Source: Filosporella fistucella (Eukaryota; Ascomycota; Leotiomycetes; Helotiales). Taken from it: a DNA stretch of 64,000 nt. Within the stretch, counting starts at the first letter, position 1, and every line of letters begins with the position of its first letter. Below, piece by piece: positions 45,570 through 54,966 of this stretch. The notes below the pieces were generated by a model. That model was not told where the DNA came from. It saw only the letters and a list, made by a program, of their open reading frames with translations, and searched no databases. Made by a program: the position numbers and the translations under genes. The stretch spans positions 930,001 through 994,000 of the forward strand of contig JAQJZZ010000021.1 of the NCBI GenBank assembly GCA_030077755.1. Reading direction: 5' to 3'.

Positions 45570-46859
45570 CTATTCCCATCCTTGCTCCTTTTCCAGTTTG
45601 ATATCAGCGTCTTTGAATCGATTTTTCACAGTATCTGGAAAGTCCCATTCCAGTTCAGGTACATGCGCGGCCGTACCATGCAAGCAGAATATCCGCGGTG
45701 TGAATGATACACTACGTAAGAGCGGAAGTGAATAGGGCTTAGCATCAGCTAATGGAAGGAGCCAATCGAAATCGTGTTCCGAGAGATGACGGCTGCCGTA
45801 TTGATTATATGAAGGAGCGATGAAGAGAAACTAAACGGGAGTCAGTAATTAGCCACCTTCCAAAAAGTAATTAGTTAATTATTTTCCCATTGCACTGACC
45901 TTAAGATCTTTGAGAGACGGCGGAAGTAGTTTTTCGAGCGTGGTATTTTGATTCGAGGGGCTACTCCGTTCTGATAGGGTATCAACTGCCAATATATCAT
46001 CCCCACACACCTTCAAGCTCTCCAAGACTTCAAATTTGGAAAAATCAAGAACCCATGGATCACTGGTGCTCACAGAAGCTGGGTACAGCGTCAGTTCCAC
46101 AACGGTGGACATCAAAAGATCCAAGAAGCTTTGCATTACAGAGGACGTCTTGGGCTGAGACCATTCCGCCCTTGATTCCCAAGTCAATTTTTTAAGCTTC
46201 GGAAATCTTTCTAACATTTTCCTCATAGGTTCTATCACGATCTCGCCGGATTGATAAAATTCTAAACTTTGGACATTGCTAAGTGGTGTGCCTTGGGAAT
46301 AGAGAGGCCCGCCGATCGATAGCCTGGGGTCAAATTTTACGATTTTGATATGGTTGAGCTTGGGCAAGGCACCTAAATTGATGATGCCATCGATATCCAT
46401 TCTTGAATAAGCGATAGTCAAGCGGCGCAATTGAGAAAAGTGCGACGGGTTTGCCACGACCCAAGCTGCGTCGTCACCCCGCCTGTGCGGAGATTGTAGG
46501 GCGATGGCGAGCTCCGAGTCAATAACTTCCAATTCCAAATCCTCGATAAGGGAGAGTTGAGGAAGGATAAAGAATATGAGTCGCCGGTCCGTCTCTTGGT
46601 CTTCCGAATATCCAAGGCGTGCAGTTCGTACCCATCTTGTCCGATGAGGATATCTTTGAATAGTAAGGATGAACTTTTGGAGATTGATAGAAAATCTTCT
46701 TCGCCATCTCTCGCAAAGAAAGATGATAGTCCCATAGAGAATCGGTAAGGTGAAGGCATTGAGGCGTTTATTGCAACAGCAGAGTTTGTATAGATCTACA
46801 CTGTCCAACGAGTTGAAAATTTGAAGAAGGAGCTCATCTGCTAGATCTAGTAGTCCCAT
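45570..46859 (-). CDS. F-box-like protein, copy 2
   Basis: Two exons (45900-46859, 45570-45830) give 406 aa. The F-box-like start is MGLLDLADELLLQIFNSL with CNKRLNAFTLPILY; then repeated leucine-rich segments (LGALPKLNHIKIVKF, FPKLKKLTWESR). The 69-bp intron lies before FLFIAPSYNQYG and the last exon is 86 codons, as in copy 1 (83 codons). An in-frame ATG at 47012 would add 51 residues; I prefer 46859 because the paralogue starts at the F-box and the site has A at -3. Tail-to-tail with copy 1, stops 171 bp apart. Confidence 0.78.
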
Positions 46860-47406
46860 ATTAGAAGAGAGAAGCGGCTTGAATACTGTGAATGGTGCTT
46901 GATATGCTTTGGGAGCCGGTTGATAATGATTATCGTAGTTTGTTGAAGTTTTGATGGCGGAAATGCGGGGTTTCGTGTCCAAGGAAATAGCCTCCTCAGC
47001 CACGCCCCCCATTCAATCGATAAGCGACATAAAACTCATCACATTAAATCGTAGCTATTACTAGTAAGAAACGACAGTCTTAGAAATACTTGAATTTAAG
47101 TCACAATGAAAAATCAATTGAAAGGTCTCAAGATTGAACTTGAAGTTTCCAATTTCTGAGTAAATTGAGATTTAATTTCATCCCAATACTCAACTTGCAC
47201 ATCGCGGAGTACATAGGCATTTACTATCTTGTAGTAATTGGTATAATAGCAGACTAGGAACTATCTGACTTAGCTTGGTAAAACAAAAGGTATCTCATAC
47301 ACTTCCAAAGTTATCCTGTCATGAAAATAGTTCAATGTCCACAAATATCATGGTAAACCAAAAGGTATCTCATACGGTCACTGACTAATCCCATCATCGA
47401 AGCAGT
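46860..47406. other. Intergenic region
   Basis: AT-rich spacer between the F-box gene start and the next gene's 3' end. It contains two near-copies of AAACCAAAAGGTATCTCATAC (about 47279 and 47353). No gene. Confidence 0.45.
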
Positions 47407-49508
47407 TTATTCTCCATAAATATGTAAAAACTCCAACGGCTTGACTTGCACGGCGCCAGTCTGCACCAAGCTCCCACTCCTCATTGTCCTCAACCACCTC
47501 TGCAATTTCACAAAAGCCATCAAGACCCCATCAATTACCTCCCAATTATCCATCGAAATGTACGAACTCGTCGTCTTCAACATGCTCTTCAAGAACCGCC
47601 CGTGCGGCGTATCCTGAGCCGCAGGTGTGCCAGCAAGAATTATGAAAATGAAAATCCCAGGGATTTGTTTCCAGCGAGAGAGCTTGATCTGCCACATGGT
47701 CATCCAGAGGCGATTGAGGTCGGAGAGACTGCATGCTTTTGCTAGTGGCTTATGTTCTGCGATGGCAGTGCAGTAGATTAGAGCTGCGATACGACAGCTT
47801 TTGTAGATGAAATCTGAGGAGAGAGGACTGTCAGATGCGAAACCGTCGGGTAAGGCGGAGATACGGTCTCGGGTCCAGACTGCGGTGACGTGGAGCTTTC
47901 GACTTTCGTCTTCAGAATGGTCATTTTCTATGTGCCTGAGGAGTGCTGAGAGTAGGAATTGGATGTCGTCGAGAATCGTGGCAGTCTCCTCACTAATACC
48001 CAACTCTTCTGTATTGTAAAGAAATTTTGTCCTTGGTCGGATGAAAGGAGTACTAAGCATTGCCGGGTAATCTTCTAGTGGCTTGACGTCGTGAGGGAAG
48101 TTGATGTTCTTGTCATAAGAGATTGAGATCTGGTAATCCGTTCTGACAACCATCAGGCAAATCCTCAACAGGAAACGTTCTGTGCTGGACTTACAAAAGA
48201 ATCATCTTTCTCAAGTTCCCATTCATGCCAAGCTCATCCAGACCCCCTCTCAGTCTGATCATCTCTTTTAGACCCCTCACGTGGGCATGCACGCATTCAT
48301 GATTACTCCAATACCATTCATTGACCGTCAAGAACACAACACCTCCGATCGCTTCATTACACGTCGAAGTCGCGGAGTCGTTCAGCATCTCATTGAGCAG
48401 GCGGATTGCTTCACATTTGTACCGAAGAACAACTGCGGATTGAGCGGGTTGTATCTTTTGGGCTTCTGCTTGGTAGCAGGCTGCTGCTAAGATGCCGAGG
48501 TGGGCGAGTAGTGGTGATTTGATGGACCATGGTACCCAATAGTCATTGTAAAAGTTCGGTGTTGGGTTACCGTCTATCGAAACGACATACTTGGTGATGA
48601 GCTTGATGACTATGGTCGATTATAAGTCTTATGTTCGAATTTGCAATATTTGAAACTCACATGCTTGAAGAAGCTCGGCACTTTGTACTGTCGGTGTGAT
48701 TCCAAGATAGTGTAATGGATCTACAATACTGATCTTGAAGTCATGGGGCGAAGCAGGGGCCGAAGGGAAAGTCAGCATCCTTCTGTCCATCTCGAGATTC
48801 TCTAGAGGCTCCTGTTTTATAGCCGCCCCCTCTTCTATGGATGTGTCTGTTGACTTTCGAATGCATTTTGACGGCCCAACACCAGTGAAAGTGGTATGAC
48901 CGGAGAGATCAGTAGATGACAAGTTAGAGACCATGTTGTTTAGCAGATTTTGGTAGGAATCAGCATCGAACTTCTCAACGGTGTCCGGAGAGATATGTGC
49001 CGGCTTCGGGATCCATTTTGGCTCATCTTCTAGCAACAGTTGAGGATCAATCACTGCGCTCGAAACAGATGCATGCCTCGAAGTTGATGCTGATGAGGTT
49101 TTCTTGTCCTTTGAGGAAATCTCAGGGGTATGTGACGTCCGAAGACGCGGCGACTCGGAGTCTTTCGATTGATTCCTAACAATATTAATCTTTTGTCTTC
49201 CAATTTTCTTTAAACCCGTACTCACTTTGATATTTTATAGACGCAGGGCGGTGGAGGATACCGCCTTGAACAGTTCCTGCATGGCTGTTTTTGGTCGCAC
49301 TGTGTAGTTTTCAGTACAAGTTCACAAAATCCCACAGCCAAACGCCGTGTTTCTCCACCACGGAATTAAGCGTTGCATATGAATATTCAGAACTCAAGCC
49401 ATATACCTTTTGTTTTCTTCTATGACATTCAGTGCAAGATGTGCTGAGTTTCAGCCGACCCTCAGCAAAGCGTGACCCTTTAAAATCAGCTCGAGCCCCT
49501 TTTTCCAT
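47407..49508 (-). CDS. Zn2Cys6 transcription factor, large
   Basis: Five exons (49407-49508, 49226-49299, 48661-49175, 48195-48609, 47407-48142) give 613 aa. The cluster is C-x2-C-x6-C-x5-C-x2-C-x8-C (CTECHRRKQK joined to CDQKQPCRNC), with a 107-bp intron just before the third cysteine. A Ser/Lys-rich linker includes IDPQLLLEDEP. The C-terminal two thirds form the fungal regulatory domain (LLAHLGILAAACYQAEA, VVFLTVNEWYWSN, HVRGLKEMIRLRGGLDELG), like DUF3468/fungal_trans_2 proteins. Introns of 50-107 bp all keep phase. Target genes unknown. The cluster resembles the short protein at 12.5 kb. Confidence 0.87.
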
Positions 49509-50471
49509 CGCTTCAGATCTCGGACATTACACAATTACATTTCACGATTTCTTCAAAATGAATGCCAGGCTGGGACTCTTTTGACCTCGTTTCTGCCTTC
49601 GATGCAAAAGAAGGCGGAGTCGTGAAACTGCAGCCCTTCGGAATTAAGAGACTAGCTTCTGACTCTAGCTCCCCTCCCCTTGACCAAATAGGATGTCGGT
49701 AAGGCGAAGCGAGGTCTTGCCAAGGTAAAGGGGCTGGACTCAGCCCGGGAAGGGGTTCAATAGAAGCTCTAGGACTCGACAGAACGAAATATCATTTGTC
49801 TTTGAACGAAGATTATTCTGGAAAACAAAAAGTAAAAGCATCAAGATGAGGTGACCCTTGATGATAGTCGATGATAGGGTCTGATTAGCAGCATTACGAC
49901 TTCTTTCTGCTACACCAGAGCTGACAAGGGACAAATGGATAAATCACAGAGCAGCTTTGAAGCTGCCCCTCACCGACTATGATATCAGACTAGGCGGACA
50001 GAGACAAGGTGAAGTGAGGAAGGAAACTTATTGGTCAAGAAACGAAAGATGGAACTTTCCGTTCTCTTGGGTTTATCCCGAGTCCCAGAAATCAGGTTTC
50101 CTTTTTCTTGGATCAAAGCGGCTTGGGGTGGCTTGTGGCTTGCTCGCCAATGCCTCCACCATCTTAACACCACCAGGTATCCACAAGTTATCCAGATCAT
50201 TGGGATTGATTACTGATGCTCAATACTGGTAAATCGTAATTAATGGATTGTTTCGTTAATGGTTTAGCAAGGGATTAATGCTTTGTGCAAATTGTAATAA
50301 ATGCTTGAAATTTTTGGTGGTGTCTCATAGTCTCAGTGCATTCAAACTCAATACGTGGGCAGAAAAAAATAGTTATTCTGCTGAAGAGCTCTCAATTTGA
50401 TGTATTTCTTCCATATAGGTTCCCAAATGTTCAAGTCATGTGATGAACCCCGGACAGAGCACATTCGTGCT
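49509..50471. other. Intergenic region
   Basis: Upstream region of the large Zn2Cys6 gene. Several short overlapping frames, none with a recognisable feature. Confidence 0.4.
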
Positions 50472-50988
50472 CTATTTAAATAGCAGCCCAGTTATAGCTT
50501 GCAATTTCCCAAAGCCCTGGTGACCGATTCCAGGCCAAAAAGTTTGGAGTTCCTGCCCTCGGCAACCAGCATCACTTGTTGAAAGCATCAGCACCACACA
50601 TCATAATATATGTATTTGAGATCTTACCGGTACATAGTACACCAGTTCCCCTTATCTGGGCCAATGGAAAGTAAATTTCCCACAAGATCAGTTGGGAGAT
50701 TGGCTGAGAGGAGAACAGAGTTAGTTGATTGTGTCTGCTTGTGATGATGATTGTATAACGGAATTCTGAGCCTGGAAAAGATCAAACTTACGACACTGTC
50801 CAAATGGACGACTGAAGTAGGAGCACTGTTCTTTGAAATCAGGACTGGTACAAAGATACAATCCTGAGTTTGATCCGCCGTTTACTGTTGCTTCATTGGT
50901 GACAGCCGCCACGTCCGGTGAAGGTAGGGGATTTTGCGACGGCCATGCTGATGGTGCTCAAGGCAGTGATGATGGAAATATATTGCAT
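50472..50988 (-). pseudogene. Broken gene for small secreted, crystallin-like protein
   Basis: Three exons (50792-50988, 50628-50703, 50472-50574) can be read. The start codes a signal peptide (MQYISIITALSTISMAVA). The mature part reads AAVTNEATVNGGSNSGLY, LCTSPDFKEQC, PFGQC, then GPDKGNWCTMYR and DAGCRG, resembling small fungal secreted proteins with a C-x(6-8)-C, GQC, C-x-x-Y pattern. Signal peptide and mature part are in different frames: one extra base in the A4 or C4 run at 50927-50935. No alternative splice fixes this. The two introns (88 and 53 bp) keep phase. Either a recent pseudogene or a base-calling error in short homopolymers. The family resemblance is from memory and only moderately sure. 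Confidence 0.6.
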
Positions 50989-51950
50989 CTTGATAGATGA
51001 GCCCTGAAACGGAAGGGATATTCTTGTATTGTGACGTCCTAGCTTGGATGTTGTGTTAATGATACTGAAACGGAGGAATAGTAAGTGTGGAGGAGGTATA
51101 TATATGTGAATGTCCTTCCTCGCCTAGAGCGAGCTTGACCCCGACGTCTGAATTTCACTAAAAGCCGCGATGGCGACTCGGCGGTGAAAATTATTTTCAG
51201 CTGTCATCTGAACTCTTGGTGTAAGTGATGAATGTCCAAGGCAATAAGTAGATACCTAGATTTTAGGTAGAGTAGGTTGTAGTGGTCTCCCACCTCATGT
51301 GATGTCTGCTGTGAAGTTGGATGAGATTTGATTGCCAAGGTAGTTAACTTTCACCCCATCTTTCCGAGTGCCATCGAACAAATTCAATCATACTATGCAA
51401 GCTTTCTCTTGATATCTGAAAGGACTAGATCATATTAAAACTTTTGCATCCCACATCTGTGAGCAACATGCACTGGTACGCGTGGAGGGCTATCTTCATT
51501 ATTTTGTGTAATAATCAGAAGGGCAAAGCTGCATATTGCCAGGCGAGAAGCAAGACTATATAGAGTGCAATCAAAGTATATGCAGCTGTTACATGATATG
51601 TGCAGCTTAGGTAAGAATGCAAATTGGGTGCTACGCTTGCAGTCGTCTAGTCACAGCACACGAACATCAAGGCGGTGAAGATCATGAAACTGAGGGTCTG
51701 GATGAGCCTGAGCTTGTTTGTTGGATTCTGGAGAGGGAGAAGGAGGTCGTGCGAAGATTTCAGATTTCGTTTAGATAAACTGGGCAATGAAACTTAAGAA
51801 TAGACGTTGAGCGGGCTCCAGGCAATGCGAGTTCACAAAATCTCGATTTCACTGTATCTTCTTGCCAAATTTGAAGGGTCATCCCCAGAATGCCATCTTG
51901 TAAAGGTCTCTGTCTGCAATCTGCTAATAAAGCAGCAGTGGGTGATGTAT
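50989..51950. other. Intergenic region
   Basis: Upstream of the broken secreted-protein gene and downstream of the TFIIIC-like gene. Nothing supported. Confidence 0.45.
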
Positions 51951-53415
51951 TTACTGCCAAAGGTGGGTGTCATCCTCCTCGCCCTCGGCGTCCATATCCT
52001 CCTCAATGACTTGCGCCTGCTCCTCATCAGCATCCTCGACCTCGTCGTCTTCATCCTCATCATCAAAGTCAATCATCTCATCGTCCTCATCTCCATCAGA
52101 GTCCTCCACCCTCTTGTTCTTAGTACCCGGTTTTCTCCCAGGCTTTTTGCGAGGTGATATCTCTCCTTCGCCCACCAATCCGCCCAAATCGACTCTCGTC
52201 CGATTTGCCCAATTGGGTTTCTTGCCCGGTGTTCGTCCAGGTGGCTTTCGTCTCTTGACACCAGCGCGCCTCTTACCCCTTGGCAATGGATTATCTTTTC
52301 CATCAAGTCCAACTCCCGCCTCGCCCATCAATCGTCTCCTCTCCTCGTCGCTGAAATTCATATCCTCCAGTCTCTCCACAGCATCGTACACATTCTCTGA
52401 ATTAGGGGGCCCACGCTTTATGATGCGCTGAAGCGCTTTACGCTCCTTATCCCTTGTAGTGTCAATCTCATTCTTCCATTTCTGCCAGGTCATTCGCTTT
52501 CTCGTGAAAATTGTGACTTTATCGCTCTCATGTCTGCGCTTCTTCAGTGCAATGAGCTTGCTCAAAAATCTAGCCTGATCCTTGCGTTCTGGAAGTGCTT
52601 TGGCATGTACAGTGATGATGGACTCATCGGCACGCTGCTTCCCCTTTGGACGAGGTCGACGTCTGCTGAAGGGCTTGTCTCTATGCTCCAGCTTTACGTA
52701 TTTTGAGACAATGCGCGCAGAGCTAGCGGCGAGAAGATCGACACCACCATCGAGAGAGCGTAGGTGAGGTATCAGATCACGGTCATCATGTGCGGTAAAG
52801 AGCATTTCGGTCCCAATATTTTCAGCCCACTGGCAGGAATAGATATGTCCATCGAAAGAAACCAATGGATTTCGAGTATGTAAATCGAGAATTTGAACCT
52901 CCGTTCCTCTAGGCTTGGACTCAATCTCCGGAACTGCAGTTGTATCCCCTTTCGGGGAGGCAGGATCTTGTTCATCGTCCTCAAAATTATCCTCTTTCTC
53001 AGTCTCCCCACCATCTTCGACCGGATCGTCATCATTGCCTGTCTTGTATGTCGGCGGCTCGGGTTTCCAATTCGCCATTGTAGAATTACTCGTGAGTTTT
53101 CCAAGGCCAGGATTGACCCATTTTGGCTTTTTGCGGCCTGCGTTCTGTGCTTGCGCTTTGCGTCGAGGAGGGACGTTTGGTGTTGTGAGATCGAGCGTCA
53201 CATAATACGTCTGCGGAGCTTAGAAATACACCAGAAAAGATTCCATGGTATCTACAAACCTCAGTCTCTGTATTAGAGTACTCATACTCCCATTCAGATG
53301 AATCTTCATCTTCATCCAAGGGCGTTGGGATCGTCAATGCCGTGGAGTAGCGATCGTGAGGTGGGGCAGGTTCAGAAGCAGCCTCTTCGAAGAAAGCGCC
53401 GGCAAAAGACATCAT
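51951..53415 (-). CDS. TFIIIC triple-barrel-domain protein with acidic, AT-hook-like tail
   Basis: Two exons (53260-53415, 51951-53210) give 471 aa. The 49-bp intron joins EWEYEYSNTETE to TYYVTLDLT, the signature start of the TFIIIC sub6 (tau55/Tfc7-type) triple-barrel domain, which ends near RNPLVSFDGHIYSCQWAEN, GTEMLFT. TFIIIC recruits RNA polymerase III to tRNA genes. The remaining 250 residues are basic (PRPKGKQR, KKPGRKPGTKNKR, close to AT hooks) and then extremely acidic to the C-terminus. Two adjacent ATGs (53415, 53412) are possible starts. The yeast and human subunits are shorter or differently extended, so the tail is a filamentous-fungal addition. Confidence 0.83.
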
Positions 53416-53778
53416 GGCCGGTGGTTCGGATGGAGGTATTGCTGTAGGTATTCCGTGAAAGGCATCGGATTTCAATTGCAGCACCCAGATTTGGAACGTG
53501 TTGGAGCATTTGAAGGTGAAATTTGTCGCAGGATCGATCTCCGAATTTTGGGTCGACGGGATGTTGATGAGAAGGAGTTTTTCACGTGATCAAAAGTCAA
53601 CCTCACCTCATCAACACTTTCTTCAAAATGATATTTGAAAACATCAAACTTGTCCAAAATTGTTGAAATTTCGGAGGTAGACTACTGCCACTATAAGCCA
53701 CTATACACAGTCTAATCAAATAAATCCTTATAGCCACTCAAACTCAATCCCGTTTCCACTTCCCCTCGGCTATACCCC
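53416..53778. other. Intergenic region
   Basis: Promoter of the TFIIIC gene; TCACGTGA palindrome at 53582-53589, 167 bp upstream of the start. Confidence 0.45.
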
Positions 53779-54601
53779 TCACTTCGTAAGTATACCCATA
53801 ACATGTGGTAGTATATGAAGGCCTGGTTCATCCTCCGGCTGCTTCAAATCGACTTTACTCCAGCTTCTACCTTGCTTTAACCATCCTCCACTATCTCTCG
53901 TGATAGAACATCCTCCATGAAACTGTGGCCAGACGATATCGATGAGTGATTGATACAGACTCGCCGCCGTTCCACATTCAGGAGATACTTTGACATGCTC
54001 ATATACAACCCAATATCCTCCATCCTTCAAATACCCATAAAGGTCGCCAATCATTCGCTTGGGCTCTGGTACAGAGCAAAGACACTGAATGGTAACGACC
54101 GTATCGACTTCTCCTTTCTTCACCCAGCGCTCGCCTAGATCTTCAACGCCGACAGGAACGATGATATATTTGCCCTCCAACCCCGCTTCCTTTATTCTTT
54201 GTTTAAGCAGCACATGTTGATTGACACTAGGCTCAACACCATAGATCATCTCGATCTTACTGCTATCAAAGCGATGCAGCCATTCCCCGCTTCCTGGGCC
54301 TATGTCGAGCACGACGCCCTGGGCTTGCTCGATGAGAGGGCCAACACGATTTGCAGCCATCTTGCGCGTTTCGGGACCGACAACAGCCCAGACTAGAATC
54401 TCTTAGTTCTATATTCATTTGAGGAATGTGGTAGGTACAGTTTGCAAACCATGCTGATTTGAAGCGATTCGGAGACAGGAACACTGAAAATTGGCGCGTC
54501 GCAATGAGTTTATATATCGTTCGCGGGATGAACGATGCAGAAATACATAAAAAGAACAGAGGATTGATGATGAACATGATCACTTCCATGATTGTTGCCA
54601 T
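53779..54601 (-). CDS. METTL7-like SAM-dependent methyltransferase, membrane-anchored
   Basis: Two exons (54439-54601, 53779-54392) give 258 aa. The N-terminus has a hydrophobic segment (VIMFIINPLFFLCISAS), as in METTL7-type ER or lipid-droplet enzymes. The SAM fold follows: VVLDIGPGSGEWLHRF, the acidic strand-2 end in MIYGVEPS, and VDTVVTIQCLCSV. WPQFHGGCSITRD and the Trp/Lys-rich end are typical of the family. The 46-bp intron joins WFAN to FWAVVGPETRKMAANRV. The ATG at 54601 has A at -3 and G at +4; 54631 is an in-frame alternative. Fungal substrate unknown; some animal members methylate small thiols. Confidence 0.84.
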
Positions 54602-54966
54602 GCTTGCTGAGGTTGCTTGGGATGAAACCATATAGGATGCCAGAATCAAAAGTGGGGAGCGACAGCAGGAAAATGGAAAGAAGTGAAAGTGAGAATGAGT
54701 GTGGGATTTTATATCTGTCGCGGAATTCAGTAGCGCCGTGCTTAGCGATTTGTCGTTGTGCCGTCCGATATCAACTTCCATGTTCAGATTCGAGAGGTTG
54801 ACTAACCTCATCTGAGCTGGGCCGATGAAGGAAATCCATCAGCATGAGAAGTTTCGGCCCTGTTTTCAGATTGCGTTACTCACATTGGCTCCATCTGGGC
54901 TTCAGCCTGCAAGGTGATAGAACGTCCGATAAATTTTATTCCACATCGCTCGTTTGGTATTGTACA
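54602..54966. other. Intergenic region
   Basis: Short spacer between two minus-strand genes; no gene. Confidence 0.4.

Noticed and set aside
51967..52431. Plus-strand frame coding a Ser-rich protein
   Set aside because: It is the antisense reflection of the Asp/Glu-rich tail of the TFIIIC-like gene.
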